From Ferruginibacter sp. (GTDB lineage Bacteria; Bacteroidota; Bacteroidia; Chitinophagales; Chitinophagaceae), in assembly GCA_018057635.1 (NCBI GenBank), contig JAGPDJ010000069.1, forward strand, positions 1-8,872: a stretch of 8,872 nucleotides of DNA, written 5' to 3'. A program made the translations under genes and the position numbers. Under the pieces are notes generated by a model. It did not search any database, was not told where the DNA came from, and worked only from the letters and a program-made list of their open reading frames with translations. Below are positions 1 through 6,379 of the stretch, piece by piece (the stretch's first letter is position 1; the number at the start of each line of letters is the position of its first letter).

Positions 1-2
1 GG

Positions 3-920
3 GTGCTGGTATTTGAAAACTGGAATGATTCGGTAAAGAAATTTGAAAAACAGGTCAGTTATCTCACCGGATTGCACAATCCAAACCAGGTGGCTTTTTA
101 TAATGGGTATATCTATGTGGCAGAAACAGACCGTATTAACAGGTACGCCTACATGCCGGGGAAGGAAAAGCCCGCAGATACCGGACAACTTATCATGAAA
201 TTACCAGCGTATGGCCTGGGATATAAATATGGTGGCTGGCACCTAACCAGAAGCGTTGCTTTTCACAATGATAAATTGTATATCAGTGTGGGCAGCAGTT
301 GCAATGCCTGTATTGAAAAGGAAGATATCAGGGCGTCTGTAATAGAAATGGATCCGGATGGAAAAAATGTAAAACATTTTGCCAGGGGCCTCAGGAATTC
401 GGTTGGATTAAAATGGGTTGGAGATGATCTTTGGGCTACCGGAATGGGCAGAGACCTGATAGGCCCTGATAAACCGGAAGACCTTTTTCAAAAAATTGAA
501 AGGGACGGCTATTACGGCTGGCCATATTATTTTCAATTCAGGCAAAAAATTTACGAAGATGAAGCATTTAAAGATTCTGCCAGGCCTGCCTGGGTAACCA
601 AACCACCGGTAGCATTTTTAGGATTTAAAGCACACAGCGCACCATTAGGGTTTGAATATTTTAAAGGATTTAAAGACCCGGCTTTACAAAACAGTATATT
701 GGTTTGCCTGCATGGCAGCACCAGCGTTTGGCGGCAAAGGGGGAATTCAATAGTTAAGGTTGAGAAAGGGAATCGGTATACAGAAATTATTACCGGGTTC
801 TTAACGGGCAAAACAGAAGCAGACCGTCATGGCCGCCCTTGTGATATATTAATGAAAAACGAACATTCGTTCTTTTTTACCGACGACCTGAATGGCATTT
901 TGTATTACCTCTGGAAATAA
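3..920 (+). CDS. PQQ-dependent sugar/sorbosone dehydrogenase, 5'-truncated
   Basis: This is the C-terminal 305 residues of a six-bladed beta-propeller of the glucose/sorbosone dehydrogenase (GSDH) family, which oxidises sugars or aldoses with PQQ, usually in the periplasm. Visible family hallmarks in order are GGWHLTRSVAF followed by LYISVGSSCNAC (the Ser/Cys-rich strand seen in sorbosone dehydrogenases), GLRNSVGLKW, LWATGMGRDLIGPDKPEDLF, GYYGWPYYF, HSAPLGFEYF, a LHGSTSVWR strand, GFLTG, GRPCDI and the final FFTDDLNGILYYLW blade. The reading frame is open through the left edge, so the GTG at position 3 is an internal codon rather than a start; the N-terminus with any signal peptide or cytochrome domain lies outside the window. 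It ends with TAA and converges on the DUF1569 gene 42 nt away, with no clear terminator hairpin between them. Substrate and cofactor are inferred from the family only. Confidence 0.88.
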   Translation: MLVFENWNDSVKKFEKQVSYLTGLHNPNQVAFYNGYIYVAETDRINRYAYMPGKEKPADTGQLIMKLPAYGLGYKYGGWHLTRSVAFHNDKLYISVGSSCNACIEKEDIRASVIEMDPDGKNVKHFARGLRNSVGLKWVGDDLWATGMGRDLIGPDKPEDLFQKIERDGYYGWPYYFQFRQKIYEDEAFKDSARPAWVTKPPVAFLGFKAHSAPLGFEYFKGFKDPALQNSILVCLHGSTSVWRQRGNSIVKVEKGNRYTEIITGFLTGKTEADRHGRPCDILMKNEHSFFFTDDLNGILYYLWK

Positions 921-962
921 TTTTGCATGTTTTCAATTACAGGCATTATTATAAAAGATTAA

Positions 963-1412
963 TTAAACCCCAAACTGCATCAGGTGATGATCCATATGTT
1001 TATACATACTCTTACCCCATTGCTCCGGCGTGAACTTACCAAAGAACGGGTGGGGATATTTTGTAATCCCGGAGGGTCCTGCATTATAAAACTTATTCAC
1101 CAGCTCCATTAATTCGGTTTTCTCTTTTTCAAAATCGCGGTCTCCTTTTATTATAAAATTAGGAGCAGTAGGCAGGTTCCTTTTCCAGGGTTCCTCATTA
1201 TAAAGTTTTGATTTAAACAGCCAGCCTAATAGTATTCCTACAAAAATTCTCGGCAACTTTTTATCACTGAGCGGTACTTTAAACGCTTCTTTACAATGCG
1301 CCAGCATTTGCGATACAGTCATTTTTCCCCATTGTGCTTTTGAGCCGGGAGAAAGCCGGTTAACCCTTTCCGTTATTTCATTGTAAGCGGGTTTGTCAAA
1401 AAGATTTTTCAT
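963..1412 (-). CDS. DUF1569 / DinB-like four-helix protein
   Basis: A 149-residue protein resembling the DUF1569 family, which belongs to the DinB/YfiT-like putative metalloenzyme fold. The start MKNLFDK is chosen over an in-frame ATG 18 codons upstream because the added stretch looks untranslated and the family begins with a short helix like this one. The motif W28-GKMTVSQMLAH39 and the C-terminal HMDHHLMQFG (H139, H143) supply three histidines placed like the metal triad of DinB proteins; that assignment is inferred from position. The middle segment (about residues 50-90) carries LPRIFVGILLGWLF and then the family-typical LPTAPNFIIKGDRDFEKEK. HPFFGKFTPEQWGKSMYKH is the most diagnostic block. 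It is the last of three co-oriented minus-strand genes, 71 nt after the DUF2007 gene. No reaction is established for the family. Confidence 0.82.
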   Translation of the reverse strand: MKNLFDKPAYNEITERVNRLSPGSKAQWGKMTVSQMLAHCKEAFKVPLSDKKLPRIFVGILLGWLFKSKLYNEEPWKRNLPTAPNFIIKGDRDFEKEKTELMELVNKFYNAGPSGITKYPHPFFGKFTPEQWGKSMYKHMDHHLMQFGV

Positions 1413-1483
1413 GTAATTTGTTTTTTTCTTTATAGCCTGAAATGCTATCAAACAACAATTTATCAAAAATTGGCCAATACCTT

Positions 1484-1900
1484 TCAGTTAAGTTCAGTCT
1501 TATTTTCCGGAAGTGTTTCTGATTCGTATTTACAATCCTGGCATTGATATATCTTTTCCGGAGCTATAGCATAACTCGTAAAAAGCCAGGTAAGGATGGC
1601 GGTAATAAAATTGCCTGTTCCGGGCCTTGAGATTAAATATATATTATTGCCATTGCATTGAGGGCATTCAACAGATCGCAGGTATTCTTCTTCAAATTGC
1701 TCGAGTAATTTAGATGCTATTGGTACATCATCCAGGTTTACGGTAAGTTTTATACCACCAATGGCATTGCTTAAAATGGGGTCGATTGTAACAGTATATT
1801 CATCCTTTAAATAACAATTAATGCCGGCTTGTTGCAACCTGGTTAAAATAATATTTGCCGAAAAATAATTATCAAAAGATTTAAGGGTTACTGTTTCCAT
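1484..1900 (-). CDS. DUF2007 domain protein with split zinc ribbon
   Basis: A 138-residue protein. Residues 1-75 form a DUF2007-type domain (putative signal-transducing, PII/ACT-like alpha-beta fold): FDNYFSANIILTRLQQAGI, then CYLKDEYTVTIDPILSNAIGGIKL, a block I recognise from many Bacteroidota homologues. The C-terminal part is a zinc-ribbon-like module with CPQC at 79-82 and CQDC at 120-123. Between the two knuckles lies an unusually hydrophobic stretch (about residues 98-113, FITAILTWLFTSYAIA) that could be a membrane hairpin or a buried strand pair. The start METVTLKSF is preferred to an in-frame ATG 18 codons upstream because it begins the first predicted strand. It lies 90 nt downstream of the SPFH gene on the same strand. 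Function is unknown; a sensor or adaptor role would be inference. Confidence 0.82.
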   Translation of the reverse strand: METVTLKSFDNYFSANIILTRLQQAGINCYLKDEYTVTIDPILSNAIGGIKLTVNLDDVPIASKLLEQFEEEYLRSVECPQCNGNNIYLISRPGTGNFITAILTWLFTSYAIAPEKIYQCQDCKYESETLPENKTELN

Positions 1901-1990
1901 GAGTAGAAAAGTAAATATGGTTTTTGTGAATTCCCTGGCTGGAATTAAAATCAAGAAAAGGTAGAACCGGGTATGATAAATACAAATTCA

Positions 1991-2896
1991 TCAATCTTTT
2001 GTATCTAGGATGACCGGGGTGTTTCCTTTACCCATAATAATTACCTTGGCATTTGTGCTGAGCGAAAGTTCTTTCATTGCTTTTATCTGTTCATATTGTA
2101 ATTGCTGGCTGGTAAGCCCGGTGTTAATGATACGCTGGTAATCAGAAATACCCTGGGCCTCCACTCTTTTTCGCTCGGCTTCCTGTTTTTCTTTTTGTAA
2201 AACAAACTCCATTTTCTTGGCATCCTGTTCTGCGTTTATTTTAGATTCAATAGAAGCTTTAACAGAATTTGGAAGTGTAATATTTCTAACCAACAACTGC
2301 TCCAGCATCAATCCCCTGTTTTTAAAATCAGATTCAATGCTTTTATAAATTCGTAGCTGAAACTCGTCACGCTTATTGCCGAAAAGATCAACAGCCTGGT
2401 AATACACGGCGTTGTCGCGTATTTTTGTACGGGTAATGGGGCGCACAATCTTATCTTTAAAATCGCTGCCGGTTTCACTTAAAAGCCTGGGTGCACTGGT
2501 TGCAACTACCTTGTACAATACGGTAAGATCAATGGTAACTTCCAGGCCATCGCTGGTTAAAACACGAATGGCATCATCGCCCAGCTGATTGCCTTCGTCA
2601 TTTACGCCACTCATCGTGTAATTCTGTGTTTTAACATCCAGTTTCCTGATCTCAAGTAAAGGGTTAACAAAATGCAATCCGCTGCTCAAAACATCTTTTT
2701 GAATATTGCCAAACAATATCTTTATACCAATTTCGCCCGGGTTAACCTGTACGATGGATGAAGCAACGATCCCTGCTACTACGAAACCAAATCCAACAAT
2801 TCCTGCAGTTCCTTTGAACCTGGAAAGCTGTGGGTTACTTTTTAATAAGGTTACGGAAGCAATTAAAAGTAAGATACCAAGTATGATAAAAAACAT
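1991..2896 (-). CDS. SPFH / prohibitin-family membrane protein
   Basis: A 301-residue member of the SPFH (stomatin, prohibitin, flotillin, HflK/C; Band 7) superfamily, closest in feel to bacterial prohibitin-like proteins. Two N-terminal hydrophobic segments (residues 2-18 and about 30-50) are followed by the SPFH domain, starting VQVNPGEIGIKILFG and GLHFVNPLLE and continuing through LTSDGLEVTIDLTVLYKV and IVRPITRTKIRDNAVYY. About residues 215-255 are charged and helical (AEQDAKKMEF to EAERKRVEAQG), a likely coiled coil. The C-terminus ends with the prohibitin-like AKVIIMGKGNTPVIL. Such proteins form large ring or cage oligomers on the inner membrane and often modulate FtsH-type proteolysis; that role is family knowledge, not seen here. 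The start at 2896 is preferred over an ATG 22 codons upstream because it begins directly with the first membrane segment and the extension runs through an AT-rich inverted repeat. First gene of the minus-strand trio. Confidence 0.88.
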   Translation of the reverse strand: MFFIILGILLLIASVTLLKSNPQLSRFKGTAGIVGFGFVVAGIVASSIVQVNPGEIGIKILFGNIQKDVLSSGLHFVNPLLEIRKLDVKTQNYTMSGVNDEGNQLGDDAIRVLTSDGLEVTIDLTVLYKVVATSAPRLLSETGSDFKDKIVRPITRTKIRDNAVYYQAVDLFGNKRDEFQLRIYKSIESDFKNRGLMLEQLLVRNITLPNSVKASIESKINAEQDAKKMEFVLQKEKQEAERKRVEAQGISDYQRIINTGLTSQQLQYEQIKAMKELSLSTNAKVIIMGKGNTPVILDTKD

Positions 2897-2931
2897 GGCA
2901 AAAGAGTTTAGACATGCAATATCATTAAAAC

Positions 2932-2952
2932 AAACAACACAGCATGTTGTTT
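2932..2952. repeat. Inverted repeat upstream of SPFH gene
   Basis: AAACAACA at 2932-2939 and TGTTGTTT at 2945-2952 form a perfect 8-bp inverted repeat around a 5-nt centre, 36 nt upstream of the chosen SPFH start. It could be an operator half-site pair or a small hairpin in the 5' UTR. It is AT-rich, so chance occurrence is possible. Confidence 0.4.
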
Positions 2953-3040
2953 TTAATAACAATATGGAGTAGCAAAGGCCTGTAAAAGGGGTTTATGTAA
3001 CTTTTCCAAACTCAAAATCTATCAGAATAGCACAGGTTCC

Positions 3041-3091
3041 ATGATAAAATTTATAAATATGACTATGGCTTCCCGAATCATGGATTTATAG
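3041..3091 (+). other. 16-codon ORF upstream of rho, possible leader peptide
   Basis: ATG at 3041 opens MIKFINMTMASRIMDL and stops at TAG 3089-3091, with further in-frame ATGs at 3059 and 3065. Its start codon lies within one arm, and its last codons within the other arm, of the inverted repeat TCCATGAT/ATCATGGA (3038-3045, 3077-3084), and a hairpin follows 4 nt after the stop. This arrangement resembles leader-peptide attenuators, but an ORF this short arises easily by chance and no ribosome-binding site is evident. Low confidence that it is translated. Confidence 0.2.
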
Positions 3092-3095
3092 AAAA

Positions 3096-3120
3096 ACACG
3101 GTATTTGGATCATGCCGTGT
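3096..3120 (+). repeat. Hairpin in the putative rho leader
   Basis: ACACGGTAT (3096-3104) pairs with ATGCCGTGT (3112-3120) over 9 bp with one G-U wobble and a 7-nt loop. No run of T follows, so it does not look like an intrinsic terminator. It sits about 190 nt upstream of the rho start. The ATCATG inside it (3109-3114) duplicates the ATCATG at 3077-3082 and could compete for the same upstream partner, CATGAT at 3040-3045. Confidence 0.45.
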
Positions 3121-3176
3121 ATCAATTAGTTCTTAAAAAATTCTTTTATTATTCAAAATCTGCGTATCATTGCATT

Positions 3177-3234
3177 GGAAAAGGTTGGGAAGATTATCCT
3201 AAAGTCATATTCCTTCAGTAATTCAACCCCTTCC
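3177..3234 (+). repeat. Long-range imperfect stem in rho leader
   Basis: GGAAAAGGTTG at 3177-3187 can pair with CAACCCCTTCC at 3224-3234: two blocks (GGAA/TTCC and GGTTG/CAACC) separated by a symmetric AA/CC internal loop, enclosing about 36 nt. It lies 77 nt upstream of the rho start codon. This could be part of a structured 5' UTR; covariation in relatives would be needed to tell it from chance. Confidence 0.3.
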
Positions 3235-3310
3235 ATCAGCTTAATTTTCAACTACAAATTTTACAGAATACTAAGACGGGATTTTTGAAAAACGTATTTT
3301 CTCATATTTT

Positions 3311-4942
3311 ATGTATAACATTTCACAACTGAACGAACTGCTCGTTCCGGAGCTGCTTGATATAGCAGAGCAATACAGCATTCCGAATTATAAAAAGATG
3401 AACAAGCAGGACCTGGTAGATACTATCATGGATAAACAATCACAAATGGCAGACGAAAAGAAAGCAGCGCCGGGCGAAAAGCCAAAGCGTAAACGCATTG
3501 CAAAGGATGCATCCGTTACAGAATCAACGGAAAGCATAAAAGAAGATCCTTCTAAAAAAGAAATAGCTCCCAAACACAAAAAAGTGGAGCCGGAAAAAAA
3601 GCCTGTTAAAAAGCAAAAACAGGAAATGGACAATGAAGAAGAGGAAGAAGAGCTGCAACCATTGACTGATGAAGACAGCAGCATTCCGCCGGCTATTGCA
3701 CAAATGCTGCAACAGGAAGATATTCAGCAACCGGAAATGATGATGGATGAACCGGAAAAACCGGGCGGTAAAGAAGCACGTCACTTTCAGCAAAGAAAAG
3801 AACAACAACCGGCTTTCAATATAGAATTTGATGGCGTAGTTTTAGGTGAAGGTGTTCTTGAAATGATGCCAGACGGATATGGTTTTTTACGCAGCAGCGA
3901 TTATAATTACCTCTCTTCTCCCGATGATATTTATGTTTCTCCTTCACAGATAAAATTATTTGGACTAAAAACCGGCGACACTGTTTACGGTTCTGTACGC
4001 CCACCCAAAGAAGGTGAAAAGTATTTTGCATTGCTGAAAGTGGAAACGATCAATGGAAAAAGCCCGGAAGAAGTAAGGGACCGTGTTCCTTTTGATTACC
4101 TCACACCCTTGTTCCCTTTCGAAAAACTGGAACTTACCACCAAATCTGATAATTACAGTACCAGGATCATGGACCTGTTTACACCCATTGGTAAAGGCCA
4201 GCGTGGATTGATTGTTGCGCAGCCCAAAACAGGTAAGACCATGTTGCTGAAAGAACTGGCAAACGCAATAGCAGAAAATCACCCGGAATGTTACCTGATG
4301 ATCGTACTGGTAGATGAAAGGCCGGAAGAGGTTACTGATATGGAACGCAGTGTAAAGGCCGAAGTGATTGCCTCCACATTTGACGAACCTGCTGAAAAGC
4401 ACGTAAAAGTTAGCACCATGGCATTGCAGAAAGCCAAGCGCCTGGTTGAATGCGGACATGATGTGGTGATACTGCTTGATTCAATTACCCGTTTGGCAAG
4501 GGCACACAATACGGTTGCTCCGTCATCCGGTAAGGTTTTATCCGGAGGTGTGGAAGCCAATGCCATGCAAAAGCCAAAACAATTTTTTGGTGCAGCACGT
4601 AAAATAGAATTCGGTGGTTCGCTTACCATCATTGCAACAGCGCTTGTAGATACAGGAAGTAAAATGGATGAAGTGATTTTTGAAGAATTCAAAGGAACCG
4701 GTAACATGGAACTGCAACTGGAACGCAAACTTTCAAACAGGCGTATTTACCCGGCCATTGATATCGTATCTTCTTCTACACGCCGCGACGACCTGTTGCT
4801 TGATAAAGACACATTCCAGCGCATGTGGGTATTGCGCAAGCACATGGCAGATATGAACCCGGAAGAAGCATTGAATACCCTTTTGAAAAACATGAAAGGA
4901 ACTAAAGACAATGCAGAATTCCTTACAAGTATGAATGGTTGA
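3311..4942 (+). CDS. rho: Transcription termination factor Rho
   Basis: Rho is the hexameric RNA-dependent ATPase/translocase that loads on nascent RNA and releases RNA polymerase. Residues 1-45 are the helical Rho N-terminal domain ([20 protein letters not shown]). About residues 46-170 are a low-complexity insertion rich in Lys, Glu, Pro and Gln, with a run of six Glu after a block of Lys. The cold-shock/S1-like RNA-binding domain follows (about 178-248: [30 protein letters not shown]). The ATPase core carries Walker A QPKTGKT (Lys309), [10 protein letters not shown], Walker B DVVILLD (384-390), the Q-loop [12 protein letters not shown] (from 406) and the R-loop region [22 protein letters not shown]. 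At 543 residues it exceeds E. coli Rho (about 419) almost entirely because of the insertion, as is usual in Bacteroidota. The ATG at 3311 begins the family-typical N-terminus. An intrinsic terminator follows 24 nt after the stop. Confidence 0.98.
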   Translation: MYNISQLNELLVPELLDIAEQYSIPNYKKMNKQDLVDTIMDKQSQMADEKKAAPGEKPKRKRIAKDASVTESTESIKEDPSKKEIAPKHKKVEPEKKPVKKQKQEMDNEEEEEELQPLTDEDSSIPPAIAQMLQQEDIQQPEMMMDEPEKPGGKEARHFQQRKEQQPAFNIEFDGVVLGEGVLEMMPDGYGFLRSSDYNYLSSPDDIYVSPSQIKLFGLKTGDTVYGSVRPPKEGEKYFALLKVETINGKSPEEVRDRVPFDYLTPLFPFEKLELTTKSDNYSTRIMDLFTPIGKGQRGLIVAQPKTGKTMLLKELANAIAENHPECYLMIVLVDERPEEVTDMERSVKAEVIASTFDEPAEKHVKVSTMALQKAKRLVECGHDVVILLDSITRLARAHNTVAPSSGKVLSGGVEANAMQKPKQFFGAARKIEFGGSLTIIATALVDTGSKMDEVIFEEFKGTGNMELQLERKLSNRRIYPAIDIVSSSTRRDDLLLDKDTFQRMWVLRKHMADMNPEEALNTLLKNMKGTKDNAEFLTSMNG

Positions 4943-4966
4943 TCAGTTAAAGATCTTCAAATAAAT

Positions 4967-4996
4967 AAAAACCGTTGAGCAATCAGCGGTTTTTTT
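4967..4996 (+). terminator. Intrinsic terminator of rho
   Basis: AAAAACCGTTGA (4967-4978) pairs with TCAGCGGTTTTT (4983-4994) through 12 bp including one G-U wobble, closed by a GCAA tetraloop of the stable GNRA type and followed by T tract 4990-4996. It lies 24 nt after the rho stop codon and ends the transcript ahead of the next gene. The A tract opposite the T tract means it might also work weakly on the other strand. Confidence 0.88.
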
Positions 4997-5055
4997 ATGC
5001 ATCACAACCTTTTAACAAAAGAAAGCTATATTTTTAAAATAATAAATACAACCAT

Positions 5056-5121
5056 ACGCTACGATTTATAACATATCATTTTCTTGTTCTCGTTTTTTCT
5101 GCAAGTGCATTTTCGCAGCAG
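5056..5121 (+). other. In-frame signal-peptide coding stretch without a usual start codon
   Basis: Upstream of and in frame with the GTG at 5122, the sequence encodes TLRFITYHFLVLVFSASAFS followed by QQ: a short basic head, a hydrophobic core and an A-F-S cleavage site, matching in position the signal peptide of paralog B (7435). The frame is open from the TAA at 5035-5037, yet contains no ATG, GTG or TTG before 5122. Candidate starts are ACG at 5056 (one T-to-C change from ATG, giving a 20-residue signal peptide with an Arg) or ATA at 5068 (one G-to-A change from ATG). I cannot tell a near-cognate start from a lost start or a base-call error. Confidence 0.6.
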
Positions 5122-6306
5122 GTGGAAAAAAACATTACCGGCGTATGGAAAGGGGATTTTTATGTTGATTCCACCAAACAGCATTACCCGTTTGAGGTAA
5201 CCATCAGCGAAGAAAACGGGAAGTATACCGGTTATTCACGCATTGCATTTGAAGAGAATGGTAAAAAACACGTTGTTTTCCGGGACCACAAGATTAAAGT
5301 GAATGACAATTCAATAATCATTGAAGATGATAACCAGCTTGACAAGGCATCCAGCATATCGCAACCAAAAGAAGTAAAGAAAACCATGTTGCTTAACTTA
5401 ACGGGAACGGATACCAGCCTGTATTTAAACGGAACCTGGAGCACCAACCGGACAAAACGGTTTTTAGCAGCAACCGGATCTGTTCAGCTGCACCGCAAAG
5501 TTGATTTCAGGGAAACAGAAATTTATAAGAAACTGGACGAACTTGCGCTGGCAGACAAATTATCTTTTACCCGTTTACCGGAACCTGAAGTGCAGCTAAA
5601 ACTAGACAGGATTTTGCTTACTGATTTAACTACAGTTACTATCCAGGTTAAAAAGATATTGCCGCCGGCTGTGGTAGCAAAACCAAACCCATCTATCCGG
5701 CCAAAGGATATTTTATTTGCCAAAGTTGAAAAAGAAGTAGTTCCGGTTGTAAAGCCCAAGACCGAACCAGTTGTTGCAGTAAAAAAGCCTGTTCCTGCTG
5801 CTATAAAACCACCGTCAGCAGTTGTAGCCAAAGTTGAAAAACCTGCGCCCAAACCTGCACCGGTAAAGGAAGTTAAACCTGCAGTTGCTGTTGTACCGGT
5901 AGTTAGAAAGAATATTCCTCCGCCTGTAATAGCCAATGCCGCAGTGGACGTTTCCAAAAGAACCATCAGCAATGAACAGGCGTTGTTTTATAAATCAGAC
6001 AGCCTGCAGATCACTTTATATGATAATGGCGAAATTGACGGAGATACAGTGAGTGTTTTATTGAATGGAAAAGTGATCATTGCAAAAAAAGGACTTGATA
6101 CAAAGCCTAACAGTTATACCATTTATTTTGACAGCAATACACCTGATTCCCAGATGCTGGTTATGTATGCTGAAAATTTAGGGTCAATACCACCCAATAC
6201 CGGGTTGTTGGTTGTAAGAGAAGGAAAATCAGTATATGAATTGCGGTTCAGTGCCGATCTGAAAACAAATGCGGCCATCATTTTAAGAAGAAAAAAAGAA
6301 GATTGA
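5122..6306 (+). CDS. Exported two-domain protein, paralog A (function unknown)
   Basis: The only conventional start in frame is GTG 5122, giving 394 residues, but this begins just after a signal peptide encoded upstream, so the true protein is probably longer and is exported. I recognise no named family. From the GTG, residues 4-150 form an N-terminal domain (ITGVWKGDFY ... TNRTKRFLAATGSVQLHRKVDF) with alternating strands, lipocalin-like in appearance only. About residues 185-275 form a Pro/Val/Lys/Ala-rich linker with repeated KP, PVV and KPAP units, reminiscent of TonB-type spacers. Residues 277-392 form a C-terminal beta-rich domain (SDSLQITLYDNGEIDGD from about 294, then [17 protein letters not shown] and YELRFSADL). 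Paralog B at 7435-8694 has the same order; by eye the C-terminal domains are about 65% identical, the N-terminal domains about 40%, and the linkers unrelated. It follows the rho terminator and precedes mnmH by 73 nt. Confidence 0.75.
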   Translation: MEKNITGVWKGDFYVDSTKQHYPFEVTISEENGKYTGYSRIAFEENGKKHVVFRDHKIKVNDNSIIIEDDNQLDKASSISQPKEVKKTMLLNLTGTDTSLYLNGTWSTNRTKRFLAATGSVQLHRKVDFRETEIYKKLDELALADKLSFTRLPEPEVQLKLDRILLTDLTTVTIQVKKILPPAVVAKPNPSIRPKDILFAKVEKEVVPVVKPKTEPVVAVKKPVPAAIKPPSAVVAKVEKPAPKPAPVKEVKPAVAVVPVVRKNIPPPVIANAAVDVSKRTISNEQALFYKSDSLQITLYDNGEIDGDTVSVLLNGKVIIAKKGLDTKPNSYTIYFDSNTPDSQMLVMYAENLGSIPPNTGLLVVREGKSVYELRFSADLKTNAAIILRRKKED

Positions 6307-6355
6307 TCTTAATTATGCAGCCAGCAACAGGCCACCGCCAAGCGCATACTTTATG

Positions 6356-6363
6356 TAACTTCG
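6356..6363 (+). promoter_or_regulatory. Possible -7 box before mnmH
   Basis: TAACTTCG differs by one base from the Bacteroidota -7 consensus TAnnTTTG and is followed by CA, as often seen in this phylum, 16 nt before the mnmH ATG. No TTTG-like -33 element is found at the expected distance, so this may be a weak promoter or chance. If real, mnmH, paralog B and selD could be transcribed without paralog A. Confidence 0.25.
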
Positions 6364-6379
6364 CAGAGATTAATTGAAT

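Larger units (their letters stand above)
2897..3310. other. Divergent intergenic region between SPFH gene and rho
   Basis: These 414 bp separate two divergent genes and must hold both promoters. I searched by eye for the Bacteroidota -7 box TAnnTTTG on both strands and found no exact copy; the nearest (TATCATTG near 3165) has a mismatch and no good -33 partner. The region does contain several inverted repeats (2932-2952, 3038-3084, 3096-3120, 3177-3234) and a 16-codon ORF at 3041-3091. No tRNA or long ORF is visible. The 5' half of rho mRNA is therefore a candidate structured leader, which would fit the known autoregulation of rho in other bacteria. Confidence 0.6.

Noticed and set aside
899..961. 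TTTG at 899 and TAATTTTG at 918 resembling a Bacteroidota promoter, followed by an 11-codon ORF from 927
   Set aside because: The spacing between the boxes is only 15 nt, it points into convergent genes, and the tiny ORF has no other support.
2897..2962. 22-residue N-terminal extension of the SPFH protein
   Set aside because: The extension is Cys-rich, runs through an inverted repeat, and would put a non-signal-like stretch before the first membrane segment.
2706..2972. Plus-strand ORF of 88 codons upstream of rho
   Set aside because: It is antisense to the membrane segments and SPFH start of the minus-strand gene, with no family resemblance.
3096..3120. Hairpin as an intrinsic terminator
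   Set aside because: No T tract follows on the plus strand and it lies between divergent genes, where a terminator has no obvious purpose.
3965..4728. Two overlapping minus-strand ORFs (164 and 145 codons) inside rho
   Set aside because: They lie wholly opposite the conserved Rho ATPase core and show no recognisable domain.
5523..5972. Minus-strand Thr/Gly/Ala-rich ORF opposite paralog A
   Set aside because: It mirrors the repetitive Pro/Val/Lys linker and has no independent support.
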